Shown in pieces: positions 36,401 to 48,350 of a stretch of DNA of 64,000 bases. The translations under genes were made by a program, and so were the position numbers. Position 1 is the first letter of the stretch. Each line of letters starts with the position of its first letter. The notes under the pieces were generated by a model that saw nothing but the letters and a program-made list of their open reading frames with translations, did no database searches and was not told where the DNA came from. The DNA is from Cacajao melanocephalus. Taxonomy: Eukaryota > Chordata > Mammalia > Primates > Pitheciidae. The stretch covers positions 1-64,000 of the forward strand of contig CAUYLG010062012.1 of NCBI GenBank assembly GCA_963573385.1, in the 5' to 3' direction.

Positions 36401-37747
36401 AAGCATGGCATTTGAAGATGCCCAAATAAGAACAGCTCCAGTCTGCAGCTACTAGTGAGACCAATGCAGAAGATGGGTGATTTTTGCATTTCCAACTGAG
36501 GTACACAGCTCATCTCACTGGGACTGGTTAGACAGTGGGTGCAGCCCATGGAGGGTGAGTCAGAGCAGGGTGGGGCATCACCTCACCTAAATAGCACAAG
36601 GGATTGGGGAACTGCCTCCCCTAGCCAAGGGAAGCCATGAGGAACTGTGCCATGAGGGACTGTGCTATCCAGCCCAGATACTGCACTTTTCCCACTGTCT
36701 TCGCAAACCACAGACCAGGAGAGTCCCTTGGATGCCTACACCACCAGGGTCCTGAATTTCAAGCACAAAGCTGGGTAGCTGTTTGGGCAGACACCAAGCT
36801 AGCTGCAGGAGTTGTTTTTTGTTTGTTTTTCTTTTTTGTACCCCAGTGGTGCCTGGAATGCCAGTGAGACAGAACCATTCAATGCTCTGAAAAGGGGGCT
36901 GAAGCTAGGGAGCCAAGTGGTCTAGCTCAGCAGATCCCAACCCCATGAAGCCCAACAAGCTAAGATCCACTGGCTTGAAATTCTCGCTGCCAGCACAGCA
37001 GTCTAAAGTTGCCCTGGGACACAAGCTTGGTGAGGGGAGTAGCATCAGCCATTACTGAGGCTTGAGTAGGCAGTTTCCCCTCACAGTGTAAAGAAAGCTG
37101 CTGGGAAGTTCAGAGTGGGCAGAGCCCACCACAGCTCAGCAAAAGTACTGTAGGCAGACTGACTCTCTAGATTCTTTCTCTGTGCAGGGCATCTCTTAAA
37201 GAAAGGCAGCAGCCCCAGTTAGGGGCTTACAGATAAAACTCCCATCTTCCTGGGATAGAGCACCTGGGGAAGGGGCAGCTGCAGGCTCAGCTTCAGCAGA
37301 ATTAAACATTCCTGCCTGTTGGCTCTGAAGAGAGCAGTGAATCTTCCAGCACAGTGCTCGAGCTCTGCTAAGGGACAGACTGCCTCCTCAAGTGTGTCCC
37401 TGACTCCCATGCCTCCTGACTGGTAGATATCTCCTAGCAGGGGTTGATAGACATCTCACACAGGAGAGCTCTGGCTGGCATCTGGAAGGTGCCCTTCTGG
37501 GACAAAGCTTCCAGAGGAAGGAGCAGGCAGCAATCTTTGCAGCCTCTGCTAGTGATTCCCAGACAAACAGGGTCTGGAGTGGACCTCCAGCAAATTCCAG
37601 CAGACCTGCAGAAGAGGGGCCTGACTGTTAGAAGAAAAACTAACCAACAGAAAGGATAGCATCAACATTAACAAAAAGAATGTCTACTCAAAAACTTCAC
37701 CTGAAGGTCACCAGCATCAAAGACCAAAGGTAGATAAATCCATAAAG

Positions 37748-38736
37748 ATAAGGAAAAACCAGTGCAAAAAGCCTGAAAATTCAAAAAACCAGAACCCCTC
37801 TTCTCCAAAGGATCACAACTTCTTGCCAGCAAGGGAACAAAACTGTATGGAGAATGAGTTTGACCAATTGACAGAAGTAGGCTTCAGAAGGTGGGTAATA
37901 GCAAACTCCTCCAAGCTAAAGGAGCATGTTCTAACCCAATGTAAGGAAGCTAAGAGCCTTGAAAATAGGTTAAAGGAATTGATCACTAGAATAAAAAGTT
38001 TAGAGAAGAACATAAATGATCTGATGGAGCTGAAAAACACAATATGAGAACTTCGTGAAGTATACACAAGTATCCATGGCTGAATTGATCAAGTGGAAGA
38101 AAGGATATCAGAGATTGAAGATCAACTCAGTGAAATAAAGCATGAAGACAAGATTAGAGAAAAAAGAATGAAAAGGAATAAACAAAGCCTCTAAGAAACA
38201 TGGGACTATGTGAAAAGACCAAACCTACATTTTACTGGTATACCTGAAAATGACAGGGAGAATGGAACCAAGTTGGAAAACACTCTTCAGGATATTATCC
38301 GGGAGAACTTCCCAAACCTAGCAAAACAGGTGAACATTCAAATTCAGGAAATACAGAGAACACCACAAAGATACTCCTTGAGAAGAACAACACATAATCT
38401 TCAGATCCACAAACTTTGAAATAAAGGAAAAAATGTTAAGGGCAGCCAGAGATAAATGTTGGGTTACCCACAAAGGGAAGCCAATCAGATTAACAGTGGA
38501 TCTCTCTGCAGAAACCCTACAAGCTAGAAGAGAGTGGGGGCCAATATTCAACATTCTTAAAGAATTTCCAAACAGAATTTCATATCCAGCCAAACTAAGC
38601 TTCATAAATGAAGGAGAAATAAAATCCTTTACAGACAAGAAAATGCTGAGAGATTTTGTCACCACCAGGCCTACCCTACAAGAGCTCCTGAAGGAAGCAC
38701 TAAATATGTACACTGCAAAAACATACCAAATTGTAA
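37748..38736 (+). pseudogene. L1 ORF1 pseudogene (RNA-binding chaperone p40)
   Basis: In active L1 this encodes a trimeric RNA-binding protein of about 338 residues: a coiled coil, an RRM and a C-terminal domain that packages L1 RNA. Here the expected start codon is ATA (37748-37750). A frame of 74 codons (37823-38047) holds the coiled-coil part and ends at an in-frame TGA. Codons 38210-38419 cover the RRM start ('RPNLHFTGIPE'), and 38433-38849 covers the C-terminal domain. About 20 nt are deleted near 38707, so the last frame misses the normal stop (TAA at 38734-38736) and runs on. Not functional. Confidence 0.95.
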
Positions 38737-38781
38737 AGACACTGCATAAACTAATGGACAAAATAACCAGCTGGCATCATA

Positions 38782-41700
38782 TTGACAGGATGAAATTCAT
38801 GCATAACAATACTACTTTTAAACGTAAATGGGCTAAATGCCCCAATTAAAAGACACAGACTGGCAAATTGGATAAAGAGTCAAGACCCATTGGTGTATTA
38901 TGAGACACATCTCATGTGCAAAGACACACATAGGCTTAAAATAAAGGGATGGAGGAAGATTTACCAAACAAATGGAAAGCAAAACAAAGTAGGGGTTGCA
39001 ATCCTAGTCTCTGATAAACAGACTTTAAACCAACAAAAATCAAAAGAGACAAAGAAGGGCATTACATAATAGTAAAGGGATCAATGCAACAAGAAGAGCT
39101 AACTATCCTAAATACATATGGACCCAATACGGGAGCACCCAGATTCATAAAGCAAGTTCTTAGAGATCTGCAAGTTCTTAGAGATCTACAAAGAGACTTA
39201 GATTCCCACACAATAATAGTGGGAGACTTTATACCCCACTGTCAATATTAGACAGATCAATGAGACAGAAAATTAACAAAGATATTCAGGACTTGAACTC
39301 AGCTCTGGACCAAGCAGACCTAATAGGCATCTACAGAACTCTCCACCCCAAATCAACAGAATATATATTATTCTTAGCAACACATCACACTTATTCTAAA
39401 ATTGACCACAAAATTGGAAGTAAAACAGTCCTCAGCAAATGCAAATAAATGGAAATCCTAACAAACATTCTCTCAGACCACAGTGCAATCAAACTAGAAC
39501 TCAGGATTAAAAAACTCACTCAAAACCTCACAACTACATGGAAACTAAACAACCTGCTCCTGAATTACTATTGGGTAAATAACAAAATTAAGGCAGAAAT
39601 AAGTTCTTTGAAACCAATGAGAACAAAGGCACAACATACCAGAATCTCTGGGACACAGCTAAAGCAGTGTTTAGAGGGAAATTAATAGCACTAAATGCCC
39701 ACAGGATAAAGCAGGAAAGATCTAAAGTCAACACCCAGCATCACAATTAAAAGAACTAGTAAAGCAAAAGGAAACAAATTCAAAAGTCAGCAGAAGACAA
39801 GAAATAACTAAGACCAGAGCAGAACTGAAGGAGATAGAGACATGAAAAACCCTTCAGAAAAAAGAAAACAGTGAATCTAGGAGCTGGTTTTTTTGAAAAG
39901 ATTAACAAAATAGATAGACCACTAGCCAGACTAATAAAGAAGAAAAGAGAGAAGAATCAAATAGACGCAATGAAAAAAATGATAAAGGGGATGTCACCAC
40001 TGATCCCACAGAAATGCAAACTACCATCAGAGAATACTGTAAACACCTCTACACAAATAAACTAGAAAATATAGAAGAAATGGATAAATTCCTGGACATA
40101 TACACCCTCCCAAGACAAAACCAGGAGGAAATTAAATCCCTGAATAGACCAATAACAAGTTCTGATATTGAGGCAGTAATTAATAGCCTACCAACCAAAG
40201 AAACCCCAGGACCAGACAGATTCACAGCCAAATTCTGCCAGAGGTACAAAGAGGAGTTGGTATCATTCCTTCTGAAACCATTCCAAATAATAGAAAAAGA
40301 CTCCTCCCTAACTCATTTTATGAGGCCAGCATCATCCTGATACCAAAACCTGGCAGAGACACAACAAAAAAAGAAAATTTCAAGCCAGTATCTCTGATGA
40401 ACATCAGTGTAAAAATCCTTAATAAAATACTGGCACACCAAATCCAGCAGCACATCAAAAAGCTTATCCACCACAATCAAGTTGGCTTCATCTCTGGGAT
40501 GCAAGGCTAGTTCAACACATGCAAATCAATAAACATAATTCATCACATAAACAGAACCAATGACAAAAACTACATGATTACCTCAATAGATACAGAAAAG
40601 GTCTTTGGTAAAATTCAACACGCCTTCATGCTAAAAACTCTCAATAAACTAGGTATAGATGAAATAATAATAAGAGAAAAAATAATAAGAGCTATTGATG
40701 ACAGACCCACAGTCAATAGCATACTGAGTGGGCAAAAGCTGGAAGCATTCCCACTGAAATCCAGCACAAGACAAGGATGCCCTCTCTCACCATTTCTATT
40801 CAATATAGTATTAGAAGTTCTGGCCAGGGCAATCAGGCAAGAGAAAGAAATACAGTGTATTCAAATAGGAAGATAAGACGTCAAATTGTCTCTGTTTGCA
40901 GATGACAGGATTATATATTTAGAAAACCCCATCATCTCAGCCCCAAATCTCTTTAAGCTGATAAGCAACTTCAGCAAAGTCTCAGGATACAAAATCAATG
41001 TGCAAAAATCACAAGCATTCCTATACACCAATAATAGACAGAGAGCCAAATTATGAGTAAACTCCCATTCACAATTGCTACAAAGAGAGTAAAATAGCTA
41101 GGAATACAACTTACAAAGGATGTGAAGGACCTCTTCAAAGAGAACTACAAACCACTACTCAAGGAAATAAGAGAGGATAAAATCAAATGGAAAAACATTC
41201 CATGCTCATGGATAGGAAGAATCAATATCATGAAAATGGCCATGCTGCCCAAAGTAATTATAGATTCAATGCTATCCCCATCAAGCTACCATTCACTTTC
41301 TTCACAGAATTAGAAAAAAAAACTACTTTAAATTTCATATGGAACCAAAAAAGAGCCCATATAGCCAAGACAATCCTAAGCAAAAAGAAAGCTAGAAGCA
41401 TCATGCTACCTGACTTCAAACTATACTACACAGCTACAGTAACCAAACAGCATAATACTGATACCAAAACAGATATATAGACCAATGGAACAGAACAGAG
41501 GCCTCAGAAATAATGCCATCTATCTACAGCCATATGATTTTTGACAAACCTGACAAAAACAAGCAATGGGGAAAGTATCCCCTATTTAATAAATGGCATT
41601 GGGAAAACTGGCTAGCCATATACAGAAAACTAAAACTGGACCCCTTCCTTCACCTATACAAAAATTAACTTCAGATGAATTAAAGACTTAAACCAAAGAC

Positions 41701-42597
41701 CTAAAACCATAAAAAAAACCTAGAAGAAAACTTAGGCAATACCATTCAGGACACAGGCGTGGGCAAAGACTTCATGACTAAACACCGAAAGCAATGGCAA
41801 CAAAAGCCAAAATAGGCAAATGGGATCTAATTAAACTAAAGAGCTTCTGCACAGCAAAAGAAACTCTCAGAGTTAACAGGCAACCTGCAGAATGGGAAAA
41901 AATTTTTGCAATCTATCCATCTGACAAATGGTTAATATCCAAAATCTACAAGGAACTTAAACAAATTCGCAAGAAAATAAATCAAACAACCCCATCAAAA
42001 AGTGGGTGAAGGATATGAACAGACACTTCTTAAAAGAAGACATGTATGTGGCCAAAGCTCATCACCACCGGTCATTAGAGAAATGCAAATCAAAAGCACA
42101 GTGAGCTACCATCTCACACCAGTTAAAATGCCAATCATTAAAAAGTCAGGAAACAACAGATGCTGAAGAGCATGTGGAGAAATAGAAATGCTTTTACACT
42201 GTTGGTGGGAGTGTAAATTATTTCAACCATCATGGAACACAGTGTGGTGATTCAAGGATCTAGAACCAGAAATACCATTTGATCCAGCAATCCCATTACT
42301 GAGTATATACGCAAAGGATTATAAATCATTCTGCTATAAAGACACATACACATGTATGTTTACTGCAGCACTATTTACAACAGCAAAGACTTGGAACCAA
42401 CCCAATGCCCATCAATGATAGACTGGATAAAGAAAATGTGACACATATATGCCATGGAATACTATGCAGCCATAAAAAGAGATGAGTTCATGTCTTTCAC
42501 AGGGATGTGGATGAAACTGGAAACCATCATTCTCAGCAAACTAACACAGCAACAGAAAACCAAATACCACATGTTCTCACTCATAAGTGGAAGTTGA
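38782..42597 (+). pseudogene. L1 ORF2 pseudogene (endonuclease and reverse transcriptase)
   Basis: In active L1 ORF2 (about 1275 residues) encodes an endonuclease, a reverse transcriptase and a Cys-rich end that carry out target-primed reverse transcription. This copy spans 3.8 kb, close to normal length. The start codon is TTG (38782-38784). Surviving pieces in different frames: endonuclease blocks near 39260-39448 ('YSKIDHK') and 39449-39500 ('[11 protein letters not shown]'); RT blocks '[12 protein letters not shown]' near 40200, '[12 protein letters not shown]' at about 40580 (the second Asp is Gly), and the catalytic 'FADD' at 40895-40906; C-terminal piece 41794-42009. The normal TGA is at 42595-42597. 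Many stops and frameshifts; an 18-bp duplication at 39153. Not functional. Confidence 0.95.
39153..39188 (+). repeat. 18-bp tandem duplication in L1 ORF2
   Basis: CAAGTTCTTAGAGATCTG at 39153-39170 is followed by a copy differing in the last base (39171-39188). Other L1s have one copy here. The length is a multiple of three, so the frame is kept. Confidence 0.95.
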
Positions 42598-43724
42598 AAA
42601 ATAAGAACACATGGACACAGGAAAAGGAACATCACATACCAGGGCCTGTCAGGGGGTGGGGGGTGCTATAGGATGGATAGCATTAGGAGAAATACCTTTA
42701 TGTAGATGATGGGCTGATGGGCACAGCATATCACCATGATACATGTATACCTATGTAACAAACCTGCACATTCTACACATGTATCCCAGAACTTAAGTAT
42801 CGTAAAAAATAAGAATAAATAATAAAACATTGCATTTGATTACTATCAGAACAACAAGGCAGCAGGAAGAGCTCACTGGGCTCACTCCTCCATATGGACC
42901 CCAGATAGGATATTCCTAAAAAAAAAAAAAAATCCATAACTTGCTTTCAAAAGAAAGCAAAAACAATGCTTCCCTATTTACTACACGTTTCTCCTACTTT
43001 AAGAGATGCAATTTTCAATGGAGCTATTCTGGTTTGAGCCCTTCTCACTCTGATTGGCTGCCAATGTGGATTTCATAAAAATCTCTCCTTTGAAACACAT
43101 AATAAGGAGAATGGTGTGATATTAAATAGTGACCAACTGCCATAAGAGGAGCAAATTAAACCCTTTCATAAGATTCTTAGTTTTTTTAAGACATGTAATT
43201 TCCAAGTTTCAGTTCCAAAGAAAAAAAGCCTTATTTATTTAGCACTAAAAGAACACAAAAACCAAAATAAAACAGCTGTTACATGACAAGTGACAGAGGA
43301 TACTTAGGTAAGGAGCATAAGATAACTAAATGCCACCTCCAACTCTCTCTGTAACCACAACTCTGTCTATGTTCTCCTCTTCAGGTAGAAAAAAAGAAAA
43401 CAGAAGATGAATCTACTACCATAATTCAAGTTAAAGAATGACAGCCTACGATAATTAAAAGGATTCTTTAGCAATTTATGATAATGTACAATCATATTCC
43501 TTTCTCCTAAAAGACTTTTGCATGATTGTATTTATTTCTCATATATTTTAAGGTGAAATATCACTTGTCTTGCAACAGATGTGAAATTATCCTTATTAGA
43601 GACTTTTCTTTGACACTGGTATGTTAACACTATGATTAAGCCAGATGGAAGACAATTTTTTTTTAAGGATTGGGGAGGGAAAAGAAAATAAAACACACAC
43701 ACAGCCAGGTACTTTCAGATCCTA

Positions 43725-43738
43725 GTTGCCATAACAAC
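43725..43738. promoter_or_regulatory. RFX X-box-like motif
   Basis: GTTGCCATAACAAC matches the palindromic X-box GTTGCCATGGCAAC at 12 of 14 positions, with the usual 2-bp spacer. In unique sequence; function unknown. Confidence 0.35.
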
Positions 43739-44239
43739 TCGAGTCAGCTTCTATCATTAAATTATCTTTTGATCATGCTTATGGATTTTTTTTGTATAAA
43801 AAAGAGATTCACTTATTTACTTATGTTCTATTGAAAACATTTTTTTCCTTTTTGAAGACAGTTCATCATTTCATTAAACAGAAGCAGAAACAAACATACT
43901 ATAAACTCCCCCTCAAAACTATAAAGCCCAAGGGCTCCCCAAAGAAAGCTTGGAGGCATTATACTGCACCATCACAGCCTTCTAATGGTATTTTTAAAGG
44001 GTATTTTGTTTCCATGAAAGTTAAAAACTTCTGGTAGTTTTACAATGGGAGAATTATCTATATATTTTTCTCTGTTTCAATAGGCCAATTCAAAAATTGT
44101 TTATGATAACACCACCAAAACATATTGCAGTGAATTGTTTTCCTTCTGTCTTTTTCGTCTATTGTTTAATCTCTGGGTCTGAACACATCTGGAAAACAGT
44201 GAAATCAGTGGGAAGTGTGAGAAGCTGGTATCCAAGCAA

Positions 44240-44255
44240 GTTGCTTCCTAGCAAC
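44240..44255. promoter_or_regulatory. RFX-like inverted half-sites
   Basis: GTTGCTTCCTAGCAAC: half-sites GTTGCT and AGCAAC are exact reverse complements around a 4-bp spacer, wider than the usual 2 bp. About 500 bp from the other X-box-like site. Confidence 0.28.
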
Positions 44256-44782
44256 AGCAGTCAGGAAAAACAGACTCATTTGTCAAGTGGCCCCAATGCA
44301 CGAAGTCAGGGGGCCCTGGGGAATGATAATGGCATATTCAAAATGCAAAATATGTTAACATTTACCTTCCCAAAGTAGAATATTCGATGTCCTCCATAAA
44401 TAAGGCGTCCACACCAAAAAAGGAGCCCAAAGAACCACAATGGCCCAGTGTAGAGGACTGCTTCTCACACTTCTGGATAAAGAGCTGGTTTGTGTGAATG
44501 TACGTGTGTTTGTGTTTGTGTGTGTGCACCCAACGCATCACAAATTGTTACTTCGTAAAACACACTAAAATATAGTCAGAAAAATGAAATAAAGAAGATA
44601 TACCAAATACAAATCCAAACTTTTAAGTATTAGAGTCAACTGAAATAAAATCTGTTTCATAGCTTAAATGATTCTAAACACTTACCCTCAGTTTCTCTCC
44701 ACAGCTTCCTCACAAGCCAGAAACAGTCGACCAACTGCTCCGGAGGGAAGACCTCCATACTTTAAATAGCTCTGGTTTCGAA

Positions 44783-44960
44783 TGGAGCTTCTCGAACTTG
44801 TTGAGTATCAGGATCACCTGGAGAGCTTGTTAAACACAAATCCCGAGCTGTGCCCTCAGAAAGTCTGACTGAGTCCACCTGGACTAGGGATGGAGAACTG
44901 CTTTTCTCACAAGGTCACAGGTGTTGCCAATGTATGAGTGGCAGCGCTATAGAAGGCTTG
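44783..44960 (+). mobile_element. MER5A (hAT-Charlie) DNA transposon remnant
   Basis: 'gagcttctcgaacttgttga', 'atcaggatcacctggagagc', 'ttgttaaacacaaatccc', 'cctcagaaagtctgactgag' and 'aggtcacaggtgttgcc' follow the MER5A consensus in order. Confidence 0.87.
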
Positions 44961-45414
44961 ATGTACTATACGGCACCATTGCCTAATGCTCTCAGTGTGG
45001 ACATCCTATTACACTCAACCATAAAAATCCTGAGAGCTGGGCAAGGATACAATTTTCTAGCAAGAAAGCCAGGAAGCTAAGACCTCAGTTCCTCCAGTGG
45101 TTCTTCATCATTTTCAATGCAAAAGGTAAATGTCATAGCTCACATCACAAAATTATTCAAGATCTGCCTCATTCTTCCATTTTTGCCAGTATTTTTTTTC
45201 TATTCTGCACACTTTCCCAATATGGAATTTACACTTTCGGTACAAGGAATGACGAGTAGATAGAATCCTGAAGGCATCGGTGTTCTCATTGTTCCCATGA
45301 TTTCCCACTTTCCTTCCCACTGCCTAAGAAGCCTTCTCCTCCCCTCAGCCTGATTCCCCTTCCTTCCTTTTATTCATTTCACAAATATTTTTGAGCTACC
45401 TAAAGGATAGAATT
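44961..45414. other. No recognised element
   Basis: Unique-looking sequence with a C/T-rich portion (45290-45370). Confidence 0.4.
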
Positions 45415-45550
45415 TTTTAGAATTTTTATATGAGGTTTAAATGGGCTAATGCATTTAAAGGGCTTAGAATGGAATACAGCACGTGGTAAGCACTTGATGA
45501 TGATGGTGATGATGACAATGATCGTGCTGACAAGGACATTGAGGTTATAT
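45415..45550 (+). mobile_element. MIR SINE 3' part
   Basis: 'gaggtttaaatgggctaatg', 'catttaaagggcttagaatg' and 'gcacgtggtaagcacttgat' match the 3' half of sense MIR, followed by GATGATG-rich sequence. Confidence 0.82.
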
Positions 45551-45581
45551 GATAATTAGAGGACCCCACAGTTTTGTAACT

Positions 45582-45892
45582 ATTTTTTTTTTACTTTAAG
45601 TTCTGGGATACATGTGCATGACGTGCAGATTTGTTACATGGGTATACATGTGCCATGGTGGTTTGCTGTACCTATCAACCTATCATCTAGGTTTTAAGCC
45701 TTGCATGCATTAGGTATTTGTCCTAATGCTATCCCTCCTCTTCCCCTCCCCCTCCAACTCCCTGACAGGCCCTGGTGTGTGATGTTCCCTTCCCTGTGTC
45801 CATGTGTTCTCATTCTTCAAATCCCACCTATGAGTGAGAATATGTGGTGTTTGGTTTTCTGTTCCTGTGTTAGTTTGCTGAGAATGATGGTT
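45582..45892 (-). mobile_element. L1PA/L1PB 3' end, antisense, 5'-truncated
   Basis: Poly(T) at 45582-45591, then antisense 3'UTR: 'taagttctgggatacatgtg', 'cagatttgttacatgggtat', 'acatgtgccatggtggtttg', and the ORF2 end 'cacctatgagtgagaatatg'. About 310 bp. Confidence 0.95.
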
Positions 45893-47779
45893 TTTAAGTC
45901 ACCTCAATTCAACTATAAAACTTCATTGTAGAAACTGTGTTTTTTACATCTGTATTTCATTTCCTAATGAGTTTTCTAGGATACAGTTTGCCAAGACATT
46001 GGTAGGAACCAGAAGCATCATAACATACAACTATGCCTAACCCTATTCTTTTTCTACTGTGCCATATCGTATCTTTTTTAAAATGTCCATTTCCAGCCTC
46101 CCCATCACAGAGTTAAGAAACACAAAGAAAGACTCTTTCTGTCATTTTAAATAATCCTTGGTCAAAGCAAAGCAATTGTTTGTTAAGTTGCTTGTTGGAT
46201 TATTTCAGATCTTGTAGAAATGGCTAACATTTATGAGTTGTGTAAGTCGAAAATGGCAGTGACAGTGTAGAGACGTGTAACTTAGATCTGCCCTCAAGAA
46301 AGAACTTGCCTTCAGCTGCAAGAAGTGCAGATTCAGGATCTGTCTTAGCTTTCAAATCAAGGCTATGGTCTTCTCAAGCAGCTCCCAATGACTAAAAACG
46401 GCAGGTAGTAGGGGTTGGCTATTCATGCCTAGTTAGGATTCCTTGGATGGGGAGTCTTTACTACAGAGCTTCCATTGAGTTGGCTGAAATTTTTCTGATC
46501 TGCATCATGGTGTGAGGCACTTCCACCCGTCTTGCCTTTCACAGGTGTTACTCCTTGTGTGTGTCTGAAATATCTCTGCGTCTCTTTCCGAGAAGACCCA
46601 AATAACATAGGCACATAGCAAAGCAAAACGATGCTTTACCTTTCTTTATGGGAAATGAAGCATTGAGTCAAACTAGGGTTTAGGTAAAATGAAGCAAAGA
46701 AAAAAAAACTGGAAAAAGATAGAAGGAAGACCTGCAAAGCACTTCCCCCGTTTATCTGAGATGAGATACAAAGAGGAGTAATTTGTTTCCCACCTGCTGA
46801 GACACTCCATTCTTCACCTCTCAACGTGTTGCTGTCACTATTGCCATTTGAACTTCTTTGTTTCTATCACCATTTTTCTCCATTGTGTATGCTCCAGATG
46901 CTCTCAGACTTCAGGACTAATATCCGCAAGTCACTTTTCATTTTGCTTGTATTCAGAGAGTCATCATAGCTTATGTGGGTGAGTGAAGGCAATTTGAGGT
47001 GCCTTCTCAACTAGTTAACAGCTAAGAGCAGGAAGATAGAGCCAAATTTTCTTCTATACATAGAAAAAAGGTAGAGCTATGTCAACATAGAAAAAGGTAA
47101 ATTTATTTAAACACTTAGTAATAAACTGTGAAGGAGGTTTATACTGAGTCAGGGATTCTTAGTTTCTTTGGAGTCTGAAATACCTTTAAATATGATACAA
47201 AAGCTATGGACTCAGTCCCTAGATAAAAGAGAAATTTGAATGAGGACCTTAAGGTATTTTGTTCTACTATCGTCCTTTCATTATAATCAATGTTTTCCTA
47301 TTAATAATGAATGCATACTAGGATCGTATTTTGCTATACTAATGAATGTTTTTCATTCATAGTAGTTTTATTTGTTGCAATTCCATAAATAAAATGACTT
47401 TGCAATTCTCCCTCAGGGAGGAAAAGCTTCAGCAAAATAAACTAATAAATATACTATTAAATAAAATTTTATTTAGCATTTGGTTTTTCAGAACTGATTT
47501 ATTGAATAAATAATACATTTGGAAGAATACCTGCCTATTCAAATTTTTTTCGTCTTACAGCACATAAAATTTTCTAGTGAAGAGATGGGGAAATGAAAGT
47601 GTGTTTTGCTAATAGTGATACTTCGCCTTCAAAGATAATAACAAAAAGGTAGTTTGTGTACTTGAATACAACATACAGAAACAAACAGAAATTTGAGTTA
47701 AATATCAGAGATTCAGGGGCACTGAAATCTCTGCAGATAATGAGACTGTGGTTCTATTTTGAAAAGATGTGATTCCTAA
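45893..47779. other. Unique island, no recognised element
   Basis: About 1.9 kb with no repeat or gene signature that I recognise. Scattered short frames on both strands. Confidence 0.5.
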
Positions 47780-48350
47780 TGTATGAGTTTGCTTTTGCTG
47801 TGTAACAAGCTCCCCCTCCCTCTTAAAATGGAATAGTTTAAAATAATTACTATTTATGTAGTTCATGATTCTGTGGGTTAGAAATTTAGGCTGGTATCAG
47901 CCGGATGATTCTTTAGGTCTCAGCTCAGCTCTCCCATGCATCTTCATCCAGCAAGAGCAGGGCAGCAAGGTTAAGAGGTTTTGCTGATGGTCACTACCTC
48001 CTTCTCATACATGAGAACTTGGCTAGGAAAATTCACAGTCCTGAAGCATGTAGTCTGTCATTTTCTGGCAAGCTAGCCCTGGTGTGTTCACAGAGTAAAC
48101 AGAATGGGACAGGAGGGATCCCAAGAGAGATTACAAAAAGTATGGTATGTAAAGTGTCTTGAAAACTAGTATTGAAATGAAAATATGTTATTTCTACTGT
48201 GTCTGTTGGCCAAAACAAGTCACAAAGCCAGTCCAGATTCAAGGGAATGGCAGGGCCTCTACCTTTTGATAAGAGAGGCTACAAAGTCACATTATTAAAG
48301 TTATGGCCAGAGCACAGAAAGAGATTGTGACCATTTTTGCAATCTATATA
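47780..48350 (-). mobile_element. MaLR LTR (MLT1-type), antisense
   Basis: From 'tgtatgagtttgcttttgct' and 'gtgtaacaagctccccctcc', through 'tcatgattctgtgggttaga' and 'ccagtccagattcaaggga', to 'gaccatttttgcaatctat'. Nearly complete. Confidence 0.82.

Larger units (their letters stand above)
36416..42824 (+). mobile_element. L1PA-type LINE-1, nearly full length
   Basis: Collinear with primate L1 from about base 14 of the 5'UTR ('aagaacagctccagtctgca') to the 3'UTR and an A-rich end ('ataagaataaataataaaa'). Flanking 15-bp sites 36401-36415 and 42825-42839 match at 13 of 15. The 5'UTR is about 1.33 kb, longer than in the youngest L1s, which fits an older L1PA subfamily. The YY1-site core near the 5' end is changed (gatggcc to gatgccc). 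The 3'UTR keeps a G-rich tract at 42651-42663. Both ORFs are broken. Confidence 0.97.
42840..44782. other. Unique island with RFX-like motifs
   Basis: No repeat recognised apart from an A16 run (42920-42935) and a GT-rich patch (44491-44526). GC content rises around 44180-44330. Two RFX-like inverted motifs are listed separately. Confidence 0.5.

Noticed and set aside
37219..37410. Antisense frame of 63 codons in the L1 5'UTR as ORF0
   Set aside because: Its position and sequence do not fit the described primate L1 ORF0; it is more likely a chance frame.
38433..38849. 138-codon plus-strand frame and the 147-codon antisense frame at 38318-38761
   Set aside because: The sense frame is the C-terminal part of the L1 ORF1 pseudogene, running past its normal stop through a frameshift; the antisense frame is its shadow.
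42651..42663. G-quadruplex in the L1PA 3'UTR
   Set aside because: The tract is G-rich, but only about three runs are present before the sequence changes, so a stable intramolecular quadruplex is not supported.
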